A DNA stretch of 64,000 bases from Gimesia chilikensis (lineage in GTDB: Bacteria > Planctomycetota > Planctomycetia > Planctomycetales > Planctomycetaceae): NCBI RefSeq assembly GCF_007744075.1, contig NZ_CP036266.1, positions 4,449,748 through 4,513,747 of the forward strand, read 5' to 3'. This document shows, piece by piece, positions 8,637-17,450 of the stretch; position 1 is the first letter of the stretch, and each line of letters starts with the position of its first letter. Both the position numbers and the translations under genes were made by a program. The notes beneath the pieces are model-generated. The model searched no databases and had not been told where the DNA came from. It saw only the letters and a list, made by a program, of their open reading frames with translations.

Positions 8637-9962
8637 ATGAAACTCCCCTGCTCCGCTTCGATGTTTCCAGGCGTTTTCAGACTGGCGGTGGTCCTGTGTT
8701 TGACACTGGGACTGAGCCATTCAGCGCAAGAGGTTCGCGCCGATCTGATCAAGCTGAAACAAGGGGGAGAAATTCGCGGTAAGCTGCTGAAAGAGAGCGC
8801 TGGCGGTGAGACTACACGCACCATCGAAACACTGAGTGGAGGTCGCATCAGCGTTGATGCTCAGCAGATCGAGTTCGTGACGAACCGTCCCCTGGTGATT
8901 GAAGAATACGAATCCAGGGCGCACCAGATAGAGAACACTGTCGAAGCCCATCTTGAGCTTTCGGAATGGTGTCGCGAGAATTTCCTGACGACGCCTCGTC
9001 TGCAGGAACTGGAAAAAGTGATCGAGCTTGATCCCGATCATGAGCAAGCACGGGCCGCCCTGGGATACACCTTACGTGATGGCGAATGGATGACCCGCGA
9101 CCAGATCATGCGGAAAAACGGCTATGTGAAGTACAAAGGCCGCTATGTTTCATCTGCAGAACTGGAACTGCTGGAAAAAAATCAGGCGGACCTGGAAGCT
9201 GAACGTGCCTGGAGCAAAAAAATCAATCTGTGGGTCACCTGGCTCACCAGCCAGAATCCGCAATACCAGTCAGAAGGACTGCAGAACATTCAGAATATCA
9301 ACGATCCTAACGCGGTCGCCGGTCTGGCCAGGAACCTGGGGAAACATGAGAATCTGAGCCTGCGGTCTCTGCTGGTGACGACGTTGCAGCAGATTCCCGG
9401 GCACCTTCCGTTGCGACCACTGGCGGAACTCGCACTGACAGATCCGCATCAGGCGATTCGCGATGCGGCACTGCAGGCGCTTTCCGCACGCGATGCGTCT
9501 CAGGCGATCGTCTTCTTCATTGAAGCGTTGAAGCACAAATCGAATCTGATCGTCCAGCGTGCCGGAGCGGGACTAGCGGCGATTGGAGATCGAGAGGTCG
9601 TCCCTGAACTGATCGACGCCCTGACGACCAGCCATACTTATCGGGTTCGCGTTCCGGATGCCACTTCGACGTACAGTTTCAACAGCAATGGATCGTTCGG
9701 CGGTTCAGGGGTGGTGTTGCCACCCGAGATAGAAGCGGGACTGCTGGCCGGGCGTTATCCCAACGGGGTGATCGTCCTCCCCTCACAGCAACCCAAAGTC
9801 CGCATGCGGACTGTCTCAGTCAAACATGTCCACCAGAACAGCGCGGTACTGGATGCCCTGCAGAAGTTGACCGAGCAGAATTTCGGTTATAACCAGCGAC
9901 TGTGGCGACTCTGGTGGTCATCGGTTGAAAACCAGACGGGAATCATCCCTGCAATTCCGTGA
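8637..9962 (+). CDS. Secreted HEAT-repeat protein
   Basis: This is a 441-residue protein with a signal peptide (about residues 1-35). An N-terminal region of about 60 residues resembles a small beta domain seen in planctomycete secreted proteins (LIKLKQGGEIRGKLL). A short TPR-like helical stretch follows (ELDPDHEQARAALGY), then HEAT/armadillo-type repeats from about 200 to 330 (RPLAELALTDPHQAIRDAAL, AGAGLAAIGDREVVPEL). HEAT repeats bind other proteins; no enzyme motif is visible. AAGGGA six bases before the ATG supports the start. The specific function is unknown. Confidence 0.8.
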   Translation: MKLPCSASMFPGVFRLAVVLCLTLGLSHSAQEVRADLIKLKQGGEIRGKLLKESAGGETTRTIETLSGGRISVDAQQIEFVTNRPLVIEEYESRAHQIENTVEAHLELSEWCRENFLTTPRLQELEKVIELDPDHEQARAALGYTLRDGEWMTRDQIMRKNGYVKYKGRYVSSAELELLEKNQADLEAERAWSKKINLWVTWLTSQNPQYQSEGLQNIQNINDPNAVAGLARNLGKHENLSLRSLLVTTLQQIPGHLPLRPLAELALTDPHQAIRDAALQALSARDASQAIVFFIEALKHKSNLIVQRAGAGLAAIGDREVVPELIDALTTSHTYRVRVPDATSTYSFNSNGSFGGSGVVLPPEIEAGLLAGRYPNGVIVLPSQQPKVRMRTVSVKHVHQNSAVLDALQKLTEQNFGYNQRLWRLWWSSVENQTGIIPAIP

Positions 9963-9988
9963 GGTATCCGTAAATCGGCTCCCGGTTT

Positions 9989-11335
9989 TCAGTTTTCTTC
10001 ACCGGCCAGCACCTGCCGTAAGCCGCCCAGATGCTGATCGTAATTCTTCCACCGCTCCAGGCCGGAACGGTTCATGGGACGCCTTACCTGCCAGTTACTT
10101 GCGGTCGTCACAGGACGCTGATTGGCATGAAAATCCAGGCACTGGTCATCCCAGTCGACGCCGATGAATTCAACCAGTTCCCGGGAGATGGCTTCCTGAT
10201 TCTGAACCAGGTCGGCGTATGCCAGTTCGTAAGGCTTCTGGGGTAGAACCTGTTGCCAGTGCTCCATCAAGCGCTCGTACTCGAGGTAGTAACGCCCCAG
10301 ATCTTTGAGATCATGTGAGTATTCGTGCCACTGGCGAAACCGCTGAAAATAGCAGGAGAGACAGGTATCGAGGGGATCGCGCCGGCAGTGAATGACTTTC
10401 GCCTGAGGAAACAGAATTGTAATGAGCCCCAGATGAAGAAAATTCCCCGGCATCTTATTGATGATGCGACTGGCATGTGAGTCGAACGTGCGCAGACGCT
10501 TCAGATAAGCCTGTCCAAATCCGGAGAACGCATTGGTGGGTAACTGATGGATGCACTCGGGATACGGTGTCTGCCCCGGAGTATGTCGCGGCAGGGTACT
10601 GGCGATACTGGAGATGTCACTCAGTTCGCCTGCACCGTGTACTTGCGGATGACTGGAAAGGATCTGCTCGACCAGGGTCGTCCCTGTACGAGGCATTCCA
10701 ATGATGAAAACCGGCAGGTCCGTCTGCAAACCGTATTGAGACAGCTCCTGAATTGTATCTGCAGAGAAGACTTCGATTGTGCGGTCAATTCCCTTTCGAA
10801 ACTCATCCACATCAAACTTCGCATTTCGACAGCGATTCCCCATTTCGTAATAGGTGAATGCCTTTTCGTAGTCTTTGATGTCATTAAAGATCTTGCCGCC
10901 GGCAAAACCGAGGAAGCAGCGATCTTCGTCACTCAGGTCATTTCGGGCTGCCTGCTGTTCAATCAGTTCGATCACCGGATCGTCGGCGGTAAATTTCCTG
11001 GTGGCGGAGTAATTGAAATAAGCCTCTGCATAATCGGGCTTCAGCCGCAGGGCAGTCAGGTAGTGAGCTTCAGACAGCTGGAACTCACCAATCAGTCTGT
11101 AGATGGCAGCCAGGTTGTGATGGTACTCGGCCACCTGCGGTTGCAGTTCGATGGCTTTGTTGAGTAGATCCACCCCCACACGGTGCTCACCTGACTGTGA
11201 TTTCGCCAGGGCATAGAAATGCAGGAACCGGGGGTTATCCAGATTCGCATAATAGTAAGGGCTTAAGATTTCCGCTGCTTTTAGCGGCTGATTCTGCTGC
11301 AGTAACTGGACCGCTTCCGCGATGATGCTGTTCAT
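9989..11335 (-). CDS. TPR-sulfotransferase fusion protein
   Basis: In this 448-residue protein the first ~150 residues form TPR helices (HFYALAKSQSGEHRVGVDLL, ELQPQVAEYHHNLAAIYRL). The rest is a PAPS-dependent sulfotransferase domain with a 5'-phosphosulfate loop (MPRTGTTLVEQILSSHP) and a 3'-phosphate-binding region (KVIHCRRDPLDTCLSCYFQ). It transfers sulfate from PAPS to an unknown acceptor, possibly protein tyrosines or glycans. It lies downstream of the M50/HlyD genes on the same strand with a 60-base gap, so it may be co-transcribed with them. That makes modification of an exported substrate conceivable, but unproven. Confidence 0.88.
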   Translation of the reverse strand: MNSIIAEAVQLLQQNQPLKAAEILSPYYYANLDNPRFLHFYALAKSQSGEHRVGVDLLNKAIELQPQVAEYHHNLAAIYRLIGEFQLSEAHYLTALRLKPDYAEAYFNYSATRKFTADDPVIELIEQQAARNDLSDEDRCFLGFAGGKIFNDIKDYEKAFTYYEMGNRCRNAKFDVDEFRKGIDRTIEVFSADTIQELSQYGLQTDLPVFIIGMPRTGTTLVEQILSSHPQVHGAGELSDISSIASTLPRHTPGQTPYPECIHQLPTNAFSGFGQAYLKRLRTFDSHASRIINKMPGNFLHLGLITILFPQAKVIHCRRDPLDTCLSCYFQRFRQWHEYSHDLKDLGRYYLEYERLMEHWQQVLPQKPYELAYADLVQNQEAISRELVEFIGVDWDDQCLDFHANQRPVTTASNWQVRRPMNRSGLERWKNYDQHLGGLRQVLAGEEN

Positions 11336-11395
11336 ACTGTTCCCGAAATCAGGTTCTGAAGAGTATTCCCTTTTACTAATTCTTCCCCGATCGGA

Positions 11396-13621
11396 TCAGA
11401 GACGGAAGTGGAATGTTTTTCGGAAGTAGCGCCAGAGCCATTGGCCGGTCGTCAGTTGACTTACAAGGAATCGCGCTTTGCCCCGCATGTTAGTCCGGAA
11501 CAGGAAGACATCCTCTTCCAGCGGTACGATCGCCTGGTACGCAGTACTGGTCAGTTTTTCGTTGCCGTCTTTGTCCGTTACCGTAGGCAGTTCACCTCCC
11601 ATTTTATTCGAGAGCGTGGGAGGGACATAATCCCGATGCCCATGAGCGACCCGTTCGATTTTCGATGTGTAGATTTTCTCCGGCAGGTGTTCCATTTTGA
11701 GTTCCACCTGCTGGTCGATCTGAAAATCGTTGCGGTATTCCTGGTCGATATAGAGCACGGCCTGGAAACGTTCTTCCGGAGCAATGCTCAGCATATGCGT
11801 CCCTTTGTCGAGATAGCAGTCGGCATTGCGGGGATCGAGGGGAGTCCCGTACCAGCCGGAAAGCCGTTTGCGGGAGTCCGATAATTTCGGTTCCGGTTTC
11901 CGTGCCGGGGCGACCACTTTCCCACTGATGGGTGCGATGACCTCCATATGCTTGAGCTGTTCTTCGATCTCGGCAATCTGCTCATCAATGGTCGCCAGTT
12001 TTTCCTTGGCCACCTTGACGCCTGCCTGATCTCCCAGTGCGCGATATTTGTAGATCTCGTCTTCCTGAACTTTACGTTCGATTTCTTTCAGACGATAGAG
12101 CTTGTCTTCTTTCTCGATGTTGACGATCCGCGCGAGCAGTTGTCCCTGCTTGACCTGCTGTCCGGGTTCGACATAGACCTGTTCCAGTCTACCCGGCTCG
12201 GTGGTGTAGACATCTTTCACGCCGTAACCTTCGACAACGAAAGGTGCCTCAAAATGCATGGGAACTGGGATCAGGAGAATTCCCAGGATCAAAGCGACAG
12301 CCACAGTCACAGTCGCTGAGACTTTGAAGTAATTCATGGGTTCGGTCCTTGGAGCTGCAATAATTTTGTAAATGTTATAGATAATCCCACCAATGAATGA
12401 GACGACAGAGATCACCGCCAGAGTGATACCGATACTCTGCAGGTCATATGGTTTCAGGACGGTATACAGGAACAATGTGATCCCGAACATGATGAACCAG
12501 CGGTAGACCGCTGCAGAAACCGCATACACAATGAACCAGAATTTACCGGTTTCCGGCATAAAGGGATCCCGCTGCGATTCAATTCCCAGGCAGTACCAGG
12601 CGAAAGTATCGCGAAGATGCTTATCGGCTTTCTGCCTCAGGTTGGGAATCTCCAGCAGGTCACTCATCATGTAATAACCGTCAAACCGCATCAACGGGTT
12701 CGCGTTGAAGATCACGGTCGTCACGGTAGAGATAAAGAACAGGTTCAAAGCCAGGTGGTTCAGGAGTCCCGGTTTGGTAAACCACCAGATCCAGACCGCG
12801 ATGGCGGACATGATGACTTCGATATACATCCCGGCCCCGCCGATGATGATTCGCTGCCATTTATTTCTCAGCATCCAGGAATCGGAGACATCACAATACA
12901 GGCAGGGGCTGAAGACGAGGAACATGATCCCCATCCCGTGGCACTCCCCGTTATAATGCTTGCAGGAGAGACCGTGCCCGAATTCGTGGACAACTTTCGC
13001 CGCTCCAAGCACGAACCACATGTAAATCAGGTTGGGCCAGCCAAAAAACTGCTGGAATTCCGGGAGTCGACTGCGAAACGCTTCGAACTGCACGCCGATC
13101 AGAATCCATGAAGACAGGATCAGCAGAGCGAACATGGTGGTCGCCCAGGGTTTCCACATCCATTTCACATAGGGATACATTTTCTGGAGCGTTGTTTCCG
13201 GGTCCCAGCCGGGCAGCCTGAGATAGAGCAGGTTTTTCACGGTGGAGAAGAATTTCTTCTTCGTCTCTTCGCGATACTGCTTGATCAGGGTGACTCCCTG
13301 TCCCGGACGTCCGCTGGTCAGCAGCCCTTTACGATACAGGTCCGAAATCAACTGCTGAATTTCAGAGATGGAAAGTAGCAGAGTGGGATACTGTCGGTGA
13401 ACTTCATCACGGATTTCTTCCGGACTGCGTTCTCCATTGAGCAGATTCAGAATGTAGTATTGCTCGGGATGCAGCCGCGTGTATTTCAGGGAGACCGGGT
13501 CTTTGATGACCCAGTAACCCAGTCCTTTGTAATGAATCCATTTGCTGATTAAATCATCGCGCACGCTCAGCGGAATCGGTCGTTCCGTTGAGGATGTCAT
13601 GGATTCGCTAAGAGTACTCAT
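11396..13621 (-). CDS. PqqD-like / M50 metalloprotease / HlyD membrane fusion protein
   Basis: The protein has 741 residues. Residues ~25-110 look like a PqqD-type winged-helix peptide-binding domain (TRLHPEQYYILNLLNGERS...). A polytopic site-2-protease (M50) core follows, with HEFGH at 212-216 and NANPLMRFDGYY at 306-317, whose Asp is the probable third zinc ligand. After further membrane helices, residues ~455-735 form an HlyD-type adaptor with a lipoyl-like hairpin and a coiled coil (KEDKLYRLKEIERKVQEDE). Similar proteins occur next to HlyD/ABC exporters of peptides. It follows the HlyD gene on the same strand by 62 bases. It probably acts as an inner-membrane export or processing component. 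Confidence 0.85.
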   Translation of the reverse strand: MSTLSESMTSSTERPIPLSVRDDLISKWIHYKGLGYWVIKDPVSLKYTRLHPEQYYILNLLNGERSPEEIRDEVHRQYPTLLLSISEIQQLISDLYRKGLLTSGRPGQGVTLIKQYREETKKKFFSTVKNLLYLRLPGWDPETTLQKMYPYVKWMWKPWATTMFALLILSSWILIGVQFEAFRSRLPEFQQFFGWPNLIYMWFVLGAAKVVHEFGHGLSCKHYNGECHGMGIMFLVFSPCLYCDVSDSWMLRNKWQRIIIGGAGMYIEVIMSAIAVWIWWFTKPGLLNHLALNLFFISTVTTVIFNANPLMRFDGYYMMSDLLEIPNLRQKADKHLRDTFAWYCLGIESQRDPFMPETGKFWFIVYAVSAAVYRWFIMFGITLFLYTVLKPYDLQSIGITLAVISVVSFIGGIIYNIYKIIAAPRTEPMNYFKVSATVTVAVALILGILLIPVPMHFEAPFVVEGYGVKDVYTTEPGRLEQVYVEPGQQVKQGQLLARIVNIEKEDKLYRLKEIERKVQEDEIYKYRALGDQAGVKVAKEKLATIDEQIAEIEEQLKHMEVIAPISGKVVAPARKPEPKLSDSRKRLSGWYGTPLDPRNADCYLDKGTHMLSIAPEERFQAVLYIDQEYRNDFQIDQQVELKMEHLPEKIYTSKIERVAHGHRDYVPPTLSNKMGGELPTVTDKDGNEKLTSTAYQAIVPLEEDVFLFRTNMRGKARFLVSQLTTGQWLWRYFRKTFHFRL

Positions 13622-13683
13622 ATGTGGTCAGGATTCCTGGCAGATTAAGAAATGTCGCTTCTTCTTCAGTCTACGAGAACAGC

Positions 13684-14670
13684 TTAGTCCTCAATTGTTT
13701 TTGCCGGGCTTCCCTGCGCCACTTTGGGTTCTGATTTATCCGGCAGTATTTTCATTGTGGCCATGTAGCCTGCTTTGAGAATGTTTTCCGGATTTTCGAC
13801 TTCGGCCCAGACCCGAATTGATTTACCGTGGATGGGTTCGACTTCGACATCGATAAAGGTAATTTTGCCGTTGAAGATTTCGTTCTCAACCGGTAGACGG
13901 ATACCATGAATGTCCAGCTGGACTTCGACGGGCGTTCCCACATGAAACTTCCAGGTATCCTGGATATTCACATAACCTTCCACTTTGACCCGGTTGGTGC
14001 TGACCAGTTCCAGAACTTCATCTCCGTGACGGACGACTTCGCCAGTTGAACGGAATTTTTTGGTGACGATGCCGTCAAAGGGAGCGATGACTTTCATTTC
14101 TTCGAGCTGGGCGTCGATTTCATTGAGTTGCAGCTTATTCATATCGAATTCCAACTCTGCCTGTTCGATCTGCAGATCGCTTTTTTCTGCGTTCAGGGTC
14201 AGGCGTTTGATATCGAGTACGGAAATCGTGTTGGGAACCCGTCGATTGATATCCTTGTTCATTTCCAGTTCAACGTAGGCGGTGTCGCGGGCCTTCTTGG
14301 AATAGCGAATTTCAATATCGTTGGTGGCCTTCTTCTCTGCTGTCCGGCGGGCTGCCTTCAGGGCATCACTTTTTAAGCCTGCGATCACCTGGCCCTTTGT
14401 GACTCGCTCCCCTTCGTTGGGTTCGACAAACTCGAGCACGCCGGGACGATCGCTGCCGAGGATGACGCGGTCGATCAGTTTAATCCGGCACTCACCAACA
14501 GAGATGGCAGCTTCGGGGTTTGCAGTCGGTTTCTTTTCGGTAGCTTTCTTTTCAGCGGCTTTCTTTTCGGTGGCTTTGTCTTCGGCCAGCAGGGTCGTTC
14601 CTGCATATCCGAGACTGCATCCTGCGGTCAGCAGCATTGTGTACAACACGTGTTTCATTTTGAAATTCAT
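13684..14670 (-). CDS. HlyD-family periplasmic adaptor protein
   Basis: This 328-residue membrane fusion protein has a signal peptide (about 1-29) and a low-complexity segment of repeated ATEKK/AAEKK units (about 32-48). A biotinyl-lipoyl-like half follows (FVEPNEGERVTKGQVIAGL), then a long coiled coil (about 110-190), the returning lipoyl half (KVIAPFDGIVTKKF) and a beta-barrel domain. Such adaptors bridge inner-membrane transporters to outer-membrane channels. It is the first gene of the minus-strand unit with the M50-HlyD protein and is divergent from the GAF-HlyD gene. No transporter ATPase or TolC homologue lies beside it. AGGA seven bases before the ATG supports the start. Confidence 0.88.
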   Translation of the reverse strand: MNFKMKHVLYTMLLTAGCSLGYAGTTLLAEDKATEKKAAEKKATEKKPTANPEAAISVGECRIKLIDRVILGSDRPGVLEFVEPNEGERVTKGQVIAGLKSDALKAARRTAEKKATNDIEIRYSKKARDTAYVELEMNKDINRRVPNTISVLDIKRLTLNAEKSDLQIEQAELEFDMNKLQLNEIDAQLEEMKVIAPFDGIVTKKFRSTGEVVRHGDEVLELVSTNRVKVEGYVNIQDTWKFHVGTPVEVQLDIHGIRLPVENEIFNGKITFIDVEVEPIHGKSIRVWAEVENPENILKAGYMATMKILPDKSEPKVAQGSPAKTIED

Positions 14671-15346
14671 ATCCTGATCCTAATACTGAATCTTAAGGTT
14701 CCCGAAGCAAAAAGCCTGCATTTCAACGCTGGTCGAGACTGGAGAGTCTGACATATATAAATATAGACACTTCAGTGCCTCATATCTAACGCCCGGTTCA
14801 CACTACTCACAAGCAATTTCTGAAGTGGAACAAACGTTTTTCACGGGCTAGTTCAGAACATAACGACATGTTGAACTCCCGCAGCAGGTCATCACAACCG
14901 GAATACTTTACCCAGCTTATCCTGTTTTCGATTTTCGAGACGATTCCCAAGCTCCCTGCCAGACAATGCCTGACCGTAAGTCATGTTCTATTTTCCAATT
15001 ATGGCCTGTTCTGATTCTACGCATGTTATACTTCAAATATTTGACCGTCTCTTATAACAGGGTATGTTTTTATGGCTCCGGGCTACTGGACCGATTACTC
15101 ACTTTGTCCGTTTCTTTTCCGCAACATGCGAAAAAAAAGAGATTTACGACAAATTGTCTTTTTGCATTCGCCCTTCCCCCCGAATAAAATCAGGGTATGT
15201 AAGATTGTCCACACAGTGAAAATCGCGTGTGGAACCAGCAAAAAACCATAGTTTACGTCAAACATACCGTATAATTTCTGAAAGAGTCTCGTTTCAGAAA
15301 TGGAAAACGGAAATCCATCGATCGATCAAACAGGTAAGTTAACTCT
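14671..15346. other. Divergent regulatory region between the two HlyD units
   Basis: These 676 bases have no convincing gene. They contain an AT-rich part near the HlyD start and, close to the GAF-HlyD gene, a TATAAT box with an overlapping perfect dyad (listed separately). The length suggests that regulators of both units bind here. Confidence 0.45.
15270..15301 (+). promoter_or_regulatory. TATAAT box with overlapping 10+10 bp dyad (candidate operator)
   Basis: TATAAT at 15270-15275 is a good -10 box, though no clear -35 is seen. Immediately after it, ATTTCTGAAA (15274-15283) and TTTCAGAAAT (15292-15301) form a perfect inverted repeat with an 8-base spacer. Each arm contains the self-complementary core TTTCNGAAA. 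The position over the expected transcription start, 45 bases before the GAF-HlyD gene, fits a repressor site. A transcript hairpin is the alternative. Confidence 0.5.
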
Positions 15347-17368
15347 ATGACCAGCACTCAATCGCCCACTCAGACCCGTGAACGTGTCATTCGTATTGCG
15401 CGGGAAATCGAAGAGTTTGCTCATTCCAACGTCGCCCCCGAGACATTCTTCCGTGAATTTCTCAGACGCGTGGTAGCTGGACTGGGAGCAACGGCAGGTG
15501 CTGCCTGGTTAATCGATGAAAGCGGTCGGTTGACCATCAAAAGTGAAGTCAACCTGGCAGACACCGGTTTCTACGAAGAACCAGAGGCGATTCTGAAGAA
15601 CCAGCGACTGCTCTCCGATGTCATTTCCACGGCTGAAGCACGCATCTTTACCGCCGATGGTGAGAGCGATGTCCACCTCCCCACCGATAACCTGATCGTG
15701 GTGGCGGCACTGACGATTCGCAAAAAACCGGTCGGTGTCATCGAAATCTTCCAGCGGTCGAATGCTCCTAAACAGGCTCACTCAGGTTACCTGCAGTTTG
15801 TCGAGCAGATGTCCGGCTATGCCTCGCATTATCTGACAGAGCGCGACAAAGCCAATCAGTCGGATGCATCCCTCGAAGTCTGGGAAGAAGTCGACCAGTT
15901 CGTTCAGCAGCTGCACCGCAGCCTGGATTTGTCTGAAGTCGCGGCTACCGTCGTGAATGATGGTCGTCAGCTCCTGAATGCCGACCGTGTCAGTCTGGCG
16001 ATGCAGTACGGCAGAAAAACAGTCATCGAAGCAATCAACGGACAGGACAAAGTCAACAAGCGGGCCAACACGGTCCGACTGCTCTCCAAGCTCTCCAACA
16101 AAGTTCTGGCGATGCGTGAGACCTTCATCTACTCAGGGTCGGTCGATGCCATTCCCCCGCAGATAGAAGAACCCCTGGCCGATTACCTGCAGGAAAGCGG
16201 AACCCGCATGATCATGATCGTGCCGCTTTTCGAACCGGAAAAAATTGTCAAAAATGATGACGAAGCCCTGGGACGTACCAGCGATAAACCTCGCAAACTG
16301 ATTGGCGGTCTGATCGTCGAACAGATCACCGACAGCCAGCCGCGACCTCATCTGGAAAGCCGCGCCGATCTGCTGTCGGGGCACATCGCCAGCGGGATTG
16401 CCAATTCCCGCAACTACGAAAGCATTTTCCTGATGCCGCTCTGGCGGATGGTCGGACGCATCTTTGCTTCGCTGCGTGGTAAAACTCTCGTTAAAACCCT
16501 GGTCGTGATCGCTCTGCTTGTCGCTGCCGGCGTGACACTGGCGATGGTTCCCTATGATTATCGAGTCAACTGTGACGGTCGACTGATGCCGACCATTCAG
16601 CGGGAAGTCTTTACTAACTGGGAAGGCGAAGTCGTCAAGATTCACGTGGAGAGTGGTCAGCAGGTGAAAAAAGGTGACCTGCTGGTGGAAATCCGCAACG
16701 AAGACCTGAAAGCCCAGGCCGTAGATGCGGAAAACAAACTCAACGAACTCCGCCTGTCGATGCTGGCAGTGAATGCCCAGCTTCAATCGGACTCCAACAA
16801 TAAACGCCCGGTGGAAGATATCATCAATCTCCGTGGTAAATTATTTGAAACACGCACGCAGATCGCAGGTACCGAACGGCATCTGGAGATTCTGAACGAG
16901 CGACTGGATAAACTGAATGTGCGGGCTCCCATCGATGGCGTCGTCACGACATTCCAGGTTGAACAGCTGCTGATTAACCGTCCGGTGCAGCGGGGTGAAC
17001 TGCTGATGGAGATCATGGATCCCAACGGTCCCTGGCAGCTGGAACTGGACGTGGAAGAAAAACGGATGGGGCACATCCTCCGAGCTGCTGAGAAAAAGGG
17101 CGATATCGAGTTGCCCGTCGAATTCATTCTGGCAACGTCCAACGAACTGACCTACGAAGGGGAAGTCACCGAAATCTCAACACGGGCCAATCACGCCGAA
17201 GAGGTAGGATCGATTGTGGAAACCTATGCCACATTCGATGAAGAAGCACTGCCGATGCTGCGAATTGGTGCGGAAGTGAGTGCCAAGATCGACTGCGGTG
17301 AACGCAGCCTGTTCTATGTGCTGTTCGGTGATGTGGTGGAAACCGCCCGTCGTTACTTCTGGTTCTAA
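15347..17368 (+). CDS. GAF-GAF-transmembrane-HlyD fusion protein
   Basis: The protein has 673 residues. Residues ~15-165 and ~185-360 look like two GAF-type sensor domains (GATAGAAWLIDESGRLTIKSE, LLNADRVSLAMQYGRKTVIEA). A single membrane helix lies at about 383-401, and residues ~405-670 form an HlyD-type adaptor with split lipoyl halves (GEVVKIHVESGQQVKKGDLL ... LNVRAPIDGVVTTFQVEQLL) around a coiled coil. The GAF part would be cytoplasmic and the HlyD part periplasmic. This suggests an adaptor gated by, or localised through, an internal signal. It is divergent from the HlyD and M50-HlyD genes, likely partners. No transporter is encoded next to it. Confidence 0.85.
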   Translation: MTSTQSPTQTRERVIRIAREIEEFAHSNVAPETFFREFLRRVVAGLGATAGAAWLIDESGRLTIKSEVNLADTGFYEEPEAILKNQRLLSDVISTAEARIFTADGESDVHLPTDNLIVVAALTIRKKPVGVIEIFQRSNAPKQAHSGYLQFVEQMSGYASHYLTERDKANQSDASLEVWEEVDQFVQQLHRSLDLSEVAATVVNDGRQLLNADRVSLAMQYGRKTVIEAINGQDKVNKRANTVRLLSKLSNKVLAMRETFIYSGSVDAIPPQIEEPLADYLQESGTRMIMIVPLFEPEKIVKNDDEALGRTSDKPRKLIGGLIVEQITDSQPRPHLESRADLLSGHIASGIANSRNYESIFLMPLWRMVGRIFASLRGKTLVKTLVVIALLVAAGVTLAMVPYDYRVNCDGRLMPTIQREVFTNWEGEVVKIHVESGQQVKKGDLLVEIRNEDLKAQAVDAENKLNELRLSMLAVNAQLQSDSNNKRPVEDIINLRGKLFETRTQIAGTERHLEILNERLDKLNVRAPIDGVVTTFQVEQLLINRPVQRGELLMEIMDPNGPWQLELDVEEKRMGHILRAAEKKGDIELPVEFILATSNELTYEGEVTEISTRANHAEEVGSIVETYATFDEEALPMLRIGAEVSAKIDCGERSLFYVLFGDVVETARRYFWF

Positions 17369-17392
17369 CAGCCGACAGACGATACTGAAAAT

Positions 17393-17431
17393 AAAAAACG
17401 CCCCGGGATTAAATTCCAGGGGCGTTTTTTT
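17393..17431. terminator. Bidirectional Rho-independent terminator
   Basis: CGCCCC (17399-17404) pairs with GGGGCG (17419-17424), with additional inner GGA/TCC pairing. A run of A lies on the left and a run of T on the right, so the hairpin works for both the GAF-HlyD gene and the convergent His-rich lipoprotein gene. Confidence 0.8.
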
Positions 17432-17450
17432 ATCGATTCAAAGACTGCGA

